Shown: one piece after another, positions 21,156-31,277 of the stretch
Layout of the letters: every line of letters starts with the position of its first letter
Position numbering within the stretch: the first letter of the stretch is position 1
Source: Ypsolopha sequella
Taxonomy: Eukaryota > Arthropoda > Insecta > Lepidoptera > Ypsolophidae
Reading direction: 5' to 3'
Length of the DNA: 64,000 nt
Assembly (NCBI GenBank): GCA_934047225.1
Contig: OW203997.1
Location: 4,388,417-4,452,416 of the forward strand
Translations under genes and position numbers: made by a program
Notes under the pieces: model-generated
Databases searched by the model: none
What the model saw: the letters and a program-made list of their open reading frames with translations, nothing else
What the model was told of the DNA's origin: nothing

Positions 21156-22080
21156 TGCTATGCCAGACCTCCTGGCTACAGGTTTGTTTACTGCTAAGCC
21201 ATTTACTTAGTAACTGGGTAATACAAACAATAAATAAGGCCTAGTTTTGGAGTTGGGATTATATAATTCCATAAATAGGGTTTCCAGTTTAAACCCTTGC
21301 CCAAAATGAGCTTTTCAGTTATTATGTCTGCTTTAACAAAGTCATTATTATATGAATATTGTTGCTTTGTTAAGATAAAACTATCCCAAACCTTTTAGGT
21401 TTAAATCATGAATCTAAAAGCTGAATTTGTTTATTTGCTACTTGTTCTTTGGATCTAAAATCACTATGAAAATATTAGGCAGCGAGATAGTTTATGACCG
21501 ACGACTATTCTGGCATTATTTTTCACTCGCAATATCAATCATTTGACTTTTTAAAAACTGTTTTAAAAACACCAAATCTGCCTTCACAATTTTCCGCACG
21601 CGGCAGTATTGCCATTCGGGAAGATAAGGGAATATTCTCAGTTTGTTGAATGCCTTCTCAACCGTAAAAACCCGTTTTTATCTATGTCGAACTCCATACA
21701 TTTTTAGCTCGAGTTTTAGGAATTTCGCTTCGATGGTCTCTCACCTCGTTAGGTCATAATATCGGCTGTTTTATCCTGGAAAAGGTTCCCCAGATCAAAG
21801 ATGATAAAAATCTAACACCACAAGTTCTAATCAAAATCTAAGATCAAATTTTACAAGACATGACGACGCTCCTTGTCTATTATTTTTGGTGGTTATCGAA
21901 AATCGATAACTAAACCAATTTAAAATGTATTTCATATCTTTTTTTAATAAAACTATTTTCTAGCTTTTTGCAGGCGGCTCTGTTGACACTGTATAAGAGC
22001 TTTAACCCGGCAAAACTGCTAAATTACTTTTATATTTTAAAGTTTTTCCCGAATTGCCAGATATTATAAAAAAATACATT
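21156..22080. other. No gene recognised; possible DRE-like site
   Basis: No frame of note. At 21892-21910, GTTATCGAAAATCGATAAC is a near-palindrome whose halves resemble the TATCGATA element bound by insect DREF. The significance is doubtful. Confidence 0.35.
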
Positions 22081-22366
22081 TAGAGCGGTTCCGTAGCCGG
22101 ATTGTGAAAAACCCACCTTTTTCTAATTAATCGAAACAGAACACTTAAATTCAAAATTCACTCAATATAGTTGTTAAACAAGACGTTATTACCTATGTAT
22201 TGTGTACGCTGCCATTGCAAAGTTTCCATTGGATTCTGTAAAACAGAATTTCAAATTTGAACCATTGGTTATAAGGTTTTGTTAAATAACTATTAAGTGT
22301 ATTATGAATTTAAGTGTTCTGTTTCAGAAAAAGGCGGGTTTTTCACAATCCGGCTGCGAAACCTCT

Positions 22367-22549
22367 TGTCGGCGATGCTGGCCATTATGTTTTGTAAATA
22401 CATGTTTATGGTTGTATTCTAGACATAAGCAAATTCAAAATTACTTCACTCATCGTTTGGCATTATTTTGAAACACAATATTTTTCGGAATTTAATACAT
22501 TTTATTTGTTTTAAACTTGAAAACCTGCCTTTTACTGCCGTCGGCAACA
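22367..22549 (+). repeat. 5' LTR of the BEL element
   Basis: 183 bp, TG...CA ends (TGTCGGCGATG to GTCGGCAACA), with GTCGGC near both ends. It should carry promoter and transcript start, but I see no canonical TATA box. Identical to the 3' LTR. Confidence 0.96.
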
Positions 22550-22552
22550 TAG

Positions 22553-22570
22553 TGGTCCTATCGATCCGTG
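22553..22570 (+). promoter_or_regulatory. Primer-binding site of the BEL element
   Basis: TGGTCCTATCGATCCGTG starts three bases after the LTR and begins with TGG, the complement of a tRNA 3' CCA. I cannot assign the primer tRNA without a tRNA set from the host. Confidence 0.7.
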
Positions 22571-22617
22571 TTTTTACTAGCGACAATTCTATTTACAGTC
22601 CACCTACTTTCGCCTAA

Positions 22618-25600
22618 ATGTCGGAGGACCCCGTGTTGCAGTCGGGAGACAACCTTGCCATGAGTGGCAAGGAGGGGGCAGGACCTGGGAAAACCAGGAG
22701 TGTAATATCTTCTAGATCATCCACGAGATCTATTTCGTCGACAGCGGCCGCTCGCATTAAGGCTGTCAAAGCTAGATATGCTCGACATTTGGCAGACCTT
22801 GAACATCGAGCCATCGAAGCAGAACGTATCGCAGCGCAAGCTGCTTTAGATGCAGAGATAGCCTTGATGGAAGCGGAAGATGAAGAGTTCATTACCGTTG
22901 ACTGTACGGGAGAGCGGACTCCAAGTCAGGCCGTTGATGAACGCGTGGTTTCGTGGGTAAAAGAAACTTCGTTATCGAATTCACAGGTTTTGACAGAGGA
23001 AGCAGCTAGGAACCCTACTGCTTTCCAAATTAACAAATCTAAGGATTTGCAAAATACCACACCAGCAGATACCGTCATCCAGAGATCAACGCAAACAACC
23101 GCGGAGCCCTGCTGCGGAGCTTCTGGTAAACGGAGCGCAAAAAAGCGCGCCTATTTGGATGTGGAGAGAGCGACCCAAGAACTGTCACCTGGTAACGGTA
23201 ATGGAAGTCCAACGGTGAGTGCTTATGATTTTTCTCGCCTTGTACAAGGCGTGATTGACCTCGCTAACAAACCTAGTGGAGGTAAGCCTACCAAATTAAC
23301 ACCCTTTAGTGGAAGCGTCTCGGAATGGTTATTGTTCAAGAGAAACTATGAACGTTCAAAAAGTTTCTACACGCCTGTTGAAAATATGAATAGACTACTC
23401 AATGCTTTAAAGGGAGAGGCTAGACAGACTGTTTGTAGTCTCATGTTGTTATCGAAAAATCCTGATGATGTGATTAATGCTCTAGAAATTAGATTTGCTA
23501 GACCCGATATGATTGTTAGTAACGAAATTAATAACTTGAGAGCACTTCCTAAGATGAAAGAACCTTCAGATGTTCAAGTATTTGCTTGTAAAGTGAGAAA
23601 TTGTGTAGCGGTGACGAAATTGCTAAACAAGACACCCTACATTCACTCTCCAGAAATATTACAGGCCATACTCACTAATTTAACCCCTCTTTTACAGAAC
23701 AAATGGCAAGATTTTGCAGCAATTCACCATGTTCAAGACAAAACGATTCTTGAAACGCTAGCAGACTTTTTAGATGGCGAAGCGAAGAAACAAGCTCAAT
23801 ACGGGGTGGCAAAATTCTGGCGTCCAATTGTCAACGCAGAAAGACCAAGATCTTTACCTGCAGCTTCACCTGCTCCTCAATATGGTCGTAACACTCCATA
23901 CTTAAAATCAAACAACATTTCAGTTCATTCATCATCATGTATTTTATGTGCTGAAGTTCACTCCATAAAAAATTGTGAGAAATTTTTAGCAATGCCTGCG
24001 AGTGAGCGCCTTGTTTGGATTAAAAAAGTTCGTGCGTGTCCAAGGTGCTTGAAGAAAAGTAGTCACGATTGGCGTCACTGTCCCGCGAAACCCTGTAGTG
24101 TAGAAAACTGTAGTAGGAATCATCATAAACTTCTTCATCCATCTGAAAACTTGTCATCATCATCAAAACCATCACAACCTCCACATGTAAACACAGCAAA
24201 TGTCAACGATGAGATGTCTGACAACTCAACTGACACCGAAGAAAATAATTATGAAACCAAAAAGAGTTCACAATTAGAAAAGAGTTTGGAACCTCAAAAT
24301 ACAAACTTGAGTTCCAGAGAGGCCGAATGTTGCGAAAGTGATCCAACTTCTCTTCCGACCTCCTTTTCGTATTCTTATTCGGGAGCCAAAAGCGGTCGAG
24401 TGCTTTTGAAAATTTTGCCAGTTGTGTTGTCGGGCCCTAAAGGTGAGGTTCATACTTTCGGTCTCCTTGATGATGGGTCAACGGCCACTTTGATTGACCC
24501 TAAACTAGCAGATGAAATAGGTGCTACTGGACCTGTAGAAAAAGTTTCTGTCAACGGAGTTACAGGTAGCCAGAGTAATATCAAAGTTAAAAGAGTTAAC
24601 TTTAAGATTAGAGGCAAATATTGTTCAGATTACTATGAAATTAATAACGCACACACGTTTCCCTTACGTTTGAAAACTCAAACAATCTCAAGTGATGATT
24701 TGTCAAAACTCCCATATTTGACAGATATCATCGATCAATTAACATGTAGCGAAGCAAAACCACGGGTCCTAATTGGTTCCGTTGATTGGCCATTATTGAT
24801 TTGCAAGGAAAACCGTATAGGAACACAAAGCCAACCAGCAGCCTCCAGGACTGCACTTGGATGGGTTTTGTTTGGTTCGACTAGTAAAATTACTAAACCG
24901 GTTAAGATAGTCAACAATTGCACTGTAACAGACCCCGATGACGCATTAAATGAACTTATTAAAGAGAACTATCGTCTCGAGTCAATCGGAATTAAACCAA
25001 GAGAACCATACAATGCTCATGAAAAACGTGCTATCGAAATACTAGAAACAACAACTAGACGTTTATGCAACGGTAGGTTTGAAACGGGCCTTCTATGGCG
25101 TAACGACATTCGAAACTCACCAGATAGCTATAACCATGCATTGTCTAGGTTAAATAGTCTCTCAAAGAAGTTTTCAAAAGACAAAGACTACGAGAATTTA
25201 TACAAAACTAACATAGAGGCTTATGTAGAAAAAGACTATGCTGAACCGTGTCAAAATAGGTATGATGCACATAAAAAGCATTCGTGTTGGTATTTACCTC
25301 ACTTCGGGGTGACAAACCCAAACAAACCAGGGAAGATGCGCATTGTTCACGATGCGGCTGCTAAAACATTAGGCATCAGCTTAAATTCTATGCTTTTACC
25401 CGGTCCAGACTTTCTACAGTCTCTGTTAGGAATACTGTTTAGGTTCCGTGAAGGACCCGTTGCAATGACGGCTGACATACGAGAAATGTTTTCCCAGGTT
25501 AAAATACGTTCTGAAGATCGTGATTACCAAAGATATTTGTGGCGGGAAAATAAAGAATTAAAAGAATTTCGTATGTCATCGCTCATGTTTGGCGCAGCGT

Positions 25601-28332
25601 GTTCTCCATGTTCAGCTATTTACGTCAAAGATAAAAACGCTAAAGAGTTTCAGTCAGAGTTCCCAGATGCCGTAAAAGCAATTTTAGAAGACCATTACAT
25701 GGACGACTATTTAGGTAGCGTTAGAGACATAGACCAAGCTTCTCGTCTTGCCTCTGAAATTGTTGGCATTCACGCAAAGGCAGGTTTTGAAATGAGAGAT
25801 TGGGTCTCGAACAAAATAGAGGCGTTAAAACTACTCCCACCTCAAATAGTTAAAATGAACCCCCAAGGTGTTGATTTAGGATTAGATAACTCAGGCCACC
25901 GTGTATTAGGTTTATGGTGGAACCCAAAAAACGACACCTTGTCTTTCAAAATAAACATTACCGAACCTCTTCCAAAACTATTCACTAAACGTCAAGTCTT
26001 GCGCGATCTAATGAGAATCTATGACCCGCTTGGTATTTTAACTCCCATTATAACTCATGGGAAGACCTTATTTCAGAGAACTTGGCGGTTGGTGAAAGAT
26101 TGGGATGAAAAGATTCCTCCAGTCGAATCTGATCAGTGGGGGGAATGGTATAACATGCTTATTTCAATAAGTCTCATTAAAGTTCCTCGGTGGTACGGTT
26201 TTATTCCCGATCAAGACATCGACCAGAGATACCTTCACATCTTCGTAGACGCAAGCAGTGATGCTTACGCTTGTGTGGCCTTTTGGAGATTTAAAGGTCC
26301 TGATGGGACTTTTAAACTTTCACTTATTACTGGCAAAAGTAGAGTTGCACCCCTAAAACCTGCATCTATACCTCGTTTAGAACTCCAAGGTGCTTTGTTA
26401 GGAGCAAGGCTTGCACAAACAATAACAAAAGAACATGGGCTTAAAATAATAAATCGTACCTTCTGGTGTGATTCACGAACCGTGCTTGCCTGGATCAAAA
26501 GTGACGCCTGCTCCTTTCGACCATTTGTTGCCAATCGCGTAGGCGAAATAAATGAAATCACCAAACCGTTTGAATGGCGCTGGTTAACATCCAGTCTTAA
26601 CGTCGCTGACGATACAACTCGGGCAAGGTCCATTAATCTCAAACGATGGTTAGAAGGTCCAGAATTTCTTTTACTTCCTGAACCAGAGTGGCCCGTAGAG
26701 CCAAAAGAACCTGTTAGGGAATGTAGAGAAGAACTAAAATTTCACTCATTACAAGTTCTTTCTTATAGTTTCAATTTGGTACCAAATTGTACAAAATTCA
26801 GTAAATGGTACAGATTGTTGCGTGCAACAGCAAGGGCACATCAATACTTACACATTTTAAAAGAACGATGTTCCCAGAATAAACGCATTCCAGTACAGAC
26901 CTTGCTTTCCACGCGGCATTTAAGAAAGCTTTCCTCGCGAGATTTCCGATCTTTATCTGCTCGAGATATTCAAACCGCTGAGCTTCATTTGCTCCGTGAA
27001 TCTCAGGCACATGCTTTTCCGCAGGAGCTGGCCAGCATTCGCCGGAATGAACCCCCTCCACGGGACAGCAAGCTAAAGGGCTTACCGGTATCTCTGAGTG
27101 AAGATGGGCTTCTTCGACTTGATTCACGTATTGGAGCAGCACCAGATGTTCCTTTGGATGTAAGAAAACCAGTTGTTCTTGACGGCCAGCATCACGTCGT
27201 TAGACTCCTTGTCGCCGCTTTCCACGTATGGGCACATCATGGACTAAACGAAGCGGTAGTTAACGAGATACGCCAAAGATACTGGGTTCTTCGCTTACGA
27301 CCAACTGTACGAATTGTCGCAAAACAATGTCAAATTTTCCGAATTCAAAAAGCGACAGCTTCACATCCACCAATCGGAGACCTCCCCAAGGAAAGACTCT
27401 ACCACCACAAGCGACCTTTTACTTTCACCGGAATTGATTATTTTGGCCCAATTAATGCAACCGTGGGCAGACACCAAGAGAAGAGATATGTGGCGTTATT
27501 TACCTGCTTAGTAGTACGAGCCATACATTTAGAGTTAGTACCATCATTAACAGCAGATAGCGCAATCATGGCCCTTCGACGATTTATGGCCAGACGAGGA
27601 AATCCAGAGAAAATTTATTCTGACAATGGGACCGCCTTTGTTGGAGCTGACCGCGAACTTAAGAAAGCATGGCTAGACATAAATGAAGCAGTGAAAGATT
27701 ACATGGCAACCAAGGCCATTGATTGGATTTTCATTCCCCCTTCCTCTCCGTTTATGGGTGGAGCTTGGGAGCGTTTAGTTAAAACAGTCAAACAAGCCTT
27801 GTCCGCAACTTTGAAAAATAGGAACCTACGTGAAGAGATTTTATCTACACTGTTATTTGAAGCCGAAAGTGTTGTAAATTCAAGACCTCTCACACATGTT
27901 TCAGTCTCTCCTGAAGATAAAGAAGCTGTAACACCTAACAGTTTCCTGATTGGCACTTCTTCTGGGCTTCCCATTATTGCTTCTGTCGACGACACCGATC
28001 TTTTCCGCAGACCAGATTGGCGAAAGACCTCAAGACTAGCTGATATATTCTGGGAGAGATGGCTTAAAGAATATCTGCCCACACTAGCTCCAAGACGCTG
28101 CTCAAATGCATACGACAAAAATTTAGAAGTTGGAGATCTTGTCTTGGTGGTTGACGGAAATCTCCCACGTGGAACCTGGCCTCGTGGACGTATAAATAAA
28201 GTATACCCAGGGAAAGACGGCGTGGTGCGAGTTGCCGAAGTCCAAACACCAGCCGGAGTGCTCAAACGTCCAGCTCGAAAACTGGTGCACTTGCCCGTGG
28301 ATCCTCCAGCCAGCTCGCCATCAAGACTGTAA
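22618..28332 (+). CDS. BEL/Pao gag-pol polyprotein, 1904 aa
   Basis: A single frame carrying all functions for copy-and-paste movement. A helical, Ala/Glu-rich N-terminus (about 45-95) precedes a DUF1759-type gag (about 222-400, starting KLTPFSGSVSEW) and Cys/His clusters (C441-x2-C444-x3-H448-x4-C453, then C474, C477, H483, C488, C493). The aspartic protease is at LLDDGS (D618), reverse transcriptase at about 870-1080 with D953 and YMDDY (1027-1031), RNase H with D1211, E1255, D1285 and D1331, integrase with D1607, D1669 and E1718, and a C-terminal DUF5641-like region (about 1795-1890). Length and order fit the family. The start is the ATG 68 bases after the LTR. Oddity: in the integrase zinc motif (H1536, H1540 or H1541, C1571) position 1574, normally Cys, is Phe. 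Whether this copy is active is therefore uncertain. Confidence 0.96.
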   Translation: MSEDPVLQSGDNLAMSGKEGAGPGKTRSVISSRSSTRSISSTAAARIKAVKARYARHLADLEHRAIEAERIAAQAALDAEIALMEAEDEEFITVDCTGERTPSQAVDERVVSWVKETSLSNSQVLTEEAARNPTAFQINKSKDLQNTTPADTVIQRSTQTTAEPCCGASGKRSAKKRAYLDVERATQELSPGNGNGSPTVSAYDFSRLVQGVIDLANKPSGGKPTKLTPFSGSVSEWLLFKRNYERSKSFYTPVENMNRLLNALKGEARQTVCSLMLLSKNPDDVINALEIRFARPDMIVSNEINNLRALPKMKEPSDVQVFACKVRNCVAVTKLLNKTPYIHSPEILQAILTNLTPLLQNKWQDFAAIHHVQDKTILETLADFLDGEAKKQAQYGVAKFWRPIVNAERPRSLPAASPAPQYGRNTPYLKSNNISVHSSSCILCAEVHSIKNCEKFLAMPASERLVWIKKVRACPRCLKKSSHDWRHCPAKPCSVENCSRNHHKLLHPSENLSSSSKPSQPPHVNTANVNDEMSDNSTDTEENNYETKKSSQLEKSLEPQNTNLSSREAECCESDPTSLPTSFSYSYSGAKSGRVLLKILPVVLSGPKGEVHTFGLLDDGSTATLIDPKLADEIGATGPVEKVSVNGVTGSQSNIKVKRVNFKIRGKYCSDYYEINNAHTFPLRLKTQTISSDDLSKLPYLTDIIDQLTCSEAKPRVLIGSVDWPLLICKENRIGTQSQPAASRTALGWVLFGSTSKITKPVKIVNNCTVTDPDDALNELIKENYRLESIGIKPREPYNAHEKRAIEILETTTRRLCNGRFETGLLWRNDIRNSPDSYNHALSRLNSLSKKFSKDKDYENLYKTNIEAYVEKDYAEPCQNRYDAHKKHSCWYLPHFGVTNPNKPGKMRIVHDAAAKTLGISLNSMLLPGPDFLQSLLGILFRFREGPVAMTADIREMFSQVKIRSEDRDYQRYLWRENKELKEFRMSSLMFGAACSPCSAIYVKDKNAKEFQSEFPDAVKAILEDHYMDDYLGSVRDIDQASRLASEIVGIHAKAGFEMRDWVSNKIEALKLLPPQIVKMNPQGVDLGLDNSGHRVLGLWWNPKNDTLSFKINITEPLPKLFTKRQVLRDLMRIYDPLGILTPIITHGKTLFQRTWRLVKDWDEKIPPVESDQWGEWYNMLISISLIKVPRWYGFIPDQDIDQRYLHIFVDASSDAYACVAFWRFKGPDGTFKLSLITGKSRVAPLKPASIPRLELQGALLGARLAQTITKEHGLKIINRTFWCDSRTVLAWIKSDACSFRPFVANRVGEINEITKPFEWRWLTSSLNVADDTTRARSINLKRWLEGPEFLLLPEPEWPVEPKEPVRECREELKFHSLQVLSYSFNLVPNCTKFSKWYRLLRATARAHQYLHILKERCSQNKRIPVQTLLSTRHLRKLSSRDFRSLSARDIQTAELHLLRESQAHAFPQELASIRRNEPPPRDSKLKGLPVSLSEDGLLRLDSRIGAAPDVPLDVRKPVVLDGQHHVVRLLVAAFHVWAHHGLNEAVVNEIRQRYWVLRLRPTVRIVAKQCQIFRIQKATASHPPIGDLPKERLYHHKRPFTFTGIDYFGPINATVGRHQEKRYVALFTCLVVRAIHLELVPSLTADSAIMALRRFMARRGNPEKIYSDNGTAFVGADRELKKAWLDINEAVKDYMATKAIDWIFIPPSSPFMGGAWERLVKTVKQALSATLKNRNLREEILSTLLFEAESVVNSRPLTHVSVSPEDKEAVTPNSFLIGTSSGLPIIASVDDTDLFRRPDWRKTSRLADIFWERWLKEYLPTLAPRRCSNAYDKNLEVGDLVLVVDGNLPRGTWPRGRINKVYPGKDGVVRVAEVQTPAGVLKRPARKLVHLPVDPPASSPSRL

Positions 28333-28347
28333 GGCCAGAGCCCTTAC

Positions 28348-28358
28348 GGAGGGGGCCA
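28348..28358 (+). promoter_or_regulatory. Polypurine tract of the BEL element
   Basis: GGAGGGGGCCA lies immediately before the 3' LTR and 16 bases after the stop codon, the expected place for plus-strand priming. Confidence 0.8.
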
Positions 28359-28541
28359 TGTCGGCGATGCTGGCCATTATGTTTTGTAAATACATGTTTA
28401 TGGTTGTATTCTAGACATAAGCAAATTCAAAATTACTTCACTCATCGTTTGGCATTATTTTGAAACACAATATTTTTCGGAATTTAATACATTTTATTTG
28501 TTTTAAACTTGAAAACCTGCCTTTTACTGCCGTCGGCAACA
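28359..28541 (+). repeat. 3' LTR of the BEL element
   Basis: 183 bp, the same as 22367-22549 by direct reading. Followed by the target duplication CCTCT. Confidence 0.96.
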
Positions 28542-28546
28542 CCTCT

Positions 28547-29065
28547 CTTTAAAAAAACATTTCAAAAACAATCATTCACTCAATTAGATTCCCAGACAAA
28601 GAGACAAAAAAAATATTTAAAGGAACATTTTAACAGTTAAATGTATGATAAAACGTAGAACCATAGAAAACATAACTAATTAACAACTGTATATACACTC
28701 TTAAACCGAATGTTTATTGTGGGTAACTCACATAGAGTACCTGTATCTCATATATCTCATAGAGTACCAGCATAGAGTACTCCTAAATATCCGGTAGGCC
28801 TTGGCAAAACTTGGCATGTTTAGTACAGTCATGAAAAAATTGGGGCTTTTTTATGTCAAAATATCTCATTTAGCACCATTATCCAACTTTGTTCATACGA
28901 CAACACTCGATAAGTATAGCTAGAAAAACATTTGCTGCCGTGAGTCGGCCTGGCAGTCAGTCAGACTGATTTAAGGGGCGCATTCGGGAGTAGTTTGTAT
29001 CCTATCGAGTACCAGCAGCATGCATCCAATGTATTATTGTGGCCTTAAGGCGCATGACCATGCTA
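28547..29065. other. No gene recognised
   Basis: 28728-28780 contains four imperfect copies of CATAGAGTAC or ATCTCATA. Otherwise spacer. Confidence 0.45.
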
Positions 29066-29069
29066 AATA

Positions 29070-29225
29070 TGCAACTCGATGTGTGTCGGTGCAATTATCA
29101 ACGGAAACGACACTGAAGTAATGTTCATTTCAGCTTGCCTTGAAACGTGGCTGTTACGACAACCACTGCGTCTCCGGCTAGCGCAAAATAGGAGAAAATA
29201 ATACTTTTCACATGGACGCCATGAA
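29070..29225 (-). repeat. Dispersed repeat family, copy 3 (antisense)
   Basis: The complement of copies at 18385 and 19925: ATCAACGGAAACGACACTGA, CTGCGTCTCCGGCTAGCGCA then AAATAGGAGAAAATAATACT. Confidence 0.6.
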
Positions 29226-29814
29226 CGGAAAAAAAATTGAGCTTAAATTTTTTGATCTAAAAATTTCCTATAATTTGGTGAAATAATAATTAAAATCGCT
29301 TTAGGCGTTGGGAAGGAGTAAGAGAATTCTTGTGTAAATCATGTGAAATTTTTGATGACTTTCGATTTTTTTTGTCAAAACTAACAACAGAAAAACAGTT
29401 TATGAAACTTAAAATTTGTTTTTGACTCTATAATGCCTATCATATATTTTTATGAAAGTTTTTGGACCACCCGTGTGGGAGGAGTAGGCCTTCAAAAACA
29501 GGTCCAAATTGCAGTTGTCGTATCCATTCGCCTTGTGATGAATCCCCTAGTTTGTGTTAAGTCTGCTTGGCCGTTTTCCTGTACGAACAATTTTATGTTG
29601 GTATTCCTCAATGATATTTCACTACATTTTGGTAAGAACTTAGTATAAATGCTTGTGAAGTAGAAACTCACGAGTGAAAACACGATTTCAACAAACTTTT
29701 TATAAGAATTTTACTTACAAATAAAAATATCAAATGCCTCAGCAAAAACTCTGAATATTCCTATGAAATAATTGGAACTCCAGAAAATGTTAAGGAAATG
29801 TTGCCCATTACTAC
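29226..29814. other. No gene recognised
   Basis: Spacer with short chance frames (29433-29648, 29492-29683) on opposite strands. Confidence 0.4.
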
Positions 29815-29844
29815 CAACGATTTCAAAAGCTTTTGAAATCGTTG
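29815..29844. repeat. Perfect 30-bp palindrome
   Basis: CAACGATTTCAAAAG joined directly to CTTTTGAAATCGTTG: perfect 15-bp arms with no loop, centred on a HindIII-type AAGCTT. Surroundings are plain AT-rich DNA. Confidence 0.95.
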
Positions 29845-30113
29845 ATTACTACTCGTTTATTGTAAGTATTTCATAAGTCCACAACTATTTATAAGGAGTT
29901 CCTTACTTTGTCAGAGAATAAGTTTAACTGTTTACTAAGCAGGGCCTATTAAAGAAGGCATATTATAAAATAAATGATTACTTATATAACTTTAAACTTT
30001 CGCGTTTCGTACACATTATAATATATATAATCGGGTCTACCGCGATCAATTTTAACCTTTTTTACGAAAAGGGGACACACCTTCATGACATAATTTTCTC
30101 TTGTCTTGTATTT

Positions 30114-31276
30114 TTTAACCGACTTCAAAAAGGAGGCGGTTCTCAATTCGACTGTATGTTTTTTTTTTTTTTTATTTTTTTTTTTTTTTTTTGGCGTTGT
30201 TACTCCATAACTCCGTCATTTCTGAACCGATTTGAACAATTCTTTTTTTGTTTGAAAGAGTGTACTTCCAAGTAGGTCCCATTTTGGTTTGGTCATGATC
30301 TGATGAAGGTCTTCAGAGATAGGCAGTGGAACTCCTCAGAAAATGACAGCATACTTCTCGAAATTGAGGTAATCGCTTTGTACCTGAGTGCTGATTAGAA
30401 GGTATTACTTGAAAATTGACATTCTTCCACCTGACCTTCGATCCTGGCTTCATCACCATATTCACCATAGAACTCCTCAACGGATCAGAGCACATAACTC
30501 GAGATTGCGACAATCACTGCGTTAGGGTGCTAACTCAAGGGTATTACTTGGAGATTATCAGAATACCCTCCTGACCTTCGATCCTGGCTTCATCACCATA
30601 GAACTCCTCAACGGATGACAGCACATAACTTTGGATTGCGGTAATCAATTTGTGTTAGGGTGCTTATTGCAGGGCATTGCTTGAAAATTGCCAGTATACC
30701 CACCTGACCTTCGATCTTGGCTTCATCACCGTAGAACTCTTCAACGAATGACAGTACATAACTCGAGATTGCGGTAATCATGTTGTGTTAGGGTGCTGAT
30801 AGCAGGAAGCTACTCAAACATAGCTACTTATACTGACTTGAACTTCGTTTCATATTAACACCACGTTTGCAAGAACTACCCATACTTCACAATTTAACCC
30901 AGCAACACTAAAAAATGTGAAATAAAATAAACTTTTAACAAAAAAATAGCAACCGACTTCAATAGTAACAGCAGTCATTCACTAAAAAGTTAATAATAAT
31001 TCTATAAAGACCGATGGTACCGAAGCAACACTTTTGCTGACTTCTTTCTTCCTGAAACAATATGTTATCTAGAAGTCGACGTATTTCCTACGATACAGCA
31101 ACATAAATACCAATATAAGAACGCCGACTTCTAGATAACACATTGTTTCAGGAAGAAAGAAGTCAGCAAAAGTGTTGCTTCGGTACCATCGGTCTTTATA
31201 GAATTATTATTAACTTTTTAGTGAATGACTGCTGTTACTATTGAAGTCGGTTGCTATTTTTTTGTTAAAAGTTTAT
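30114..31276 (+). mobile_element. 1.16-kb foldback-type element, copy 1
   Basis: Starts TTAACCGACTTCAAAAAGGA then GGCGGTTCTCAATTCGACTG, followed by T runs, and ends in a long hairpin. The middle (about 30285-30820) consists of about four imperfect tandem units of about 137 bp (CTGACCTTCGATCCTGGCTT begins at 30431, 30571 and 30704). The 3' part (30927-31276) is an inverted repeat with arms of about 155 bp and a 40-bp loop, containing ACCGACTTCAATAGTAACAG and its complement, so the start motif reappears in both arms. No coding capacity. A second copy is at 42995-44132. Confidence 0.8.
30927..31276. repeat. Long hairpin, arms about 155 bp
   Basis: The left arm 30927-31081 and right arm 31122-31276 pair with very few mismatches by reading (for example GGTACCGAAGCAACACTTTT with its complement). 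A transcript would form a long double-stranded RNA. Confidence 0.9.
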
Positions 31277-31277
31277 T

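Larger units (their letters stand above)
22367..28541 (+). mobile_element. Complete BEL/Pao LTR retrotransposon
   Basis: A 6175-bp element: a 183-bp 5' LTR (TGTCGGCGATG...CGTCGGCAACA), primer-binding site, one gag-pol frame, polypurine tract and 3' LTR. It is flanked by the 5-bp duplication CCTCT (22362-22366 and 28542-28546), as expected of BEL/Pao integrase. I found no difference between the two LTRs when reading them side by side, so insertion was recent. The coding frame is uninterrupted. There is no env-like frame downstream of pol. It inserted into the right terminus of a palindromic MITE. One putative zinc-binding residue of integrase is replaced (see the CDS). Confidence 0.97.
22082..28546. 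mobile_element. Palindromic MITE family E, copy 2, split by the BEL element
   Basis: The left end AGAGCGGTTCCGTAGCCGGA pairs with the right end TTTCACAATCCGGCTGCGAA then ACCTCT, which stops at 22366. The last bases (CCTCTC) resume at 28542 after the retrotransposon. Without the insertion the MITE would be about 290 bp. The MITE therefore pre-dates the BEL insertion. Confidence 0.8.

Noticed and set aside
26265..28265. Several 110-190 codon minus-strand frames
   Set aside because: Antisense of the BEL gag-pol gene, whose motifs are unambiguous.
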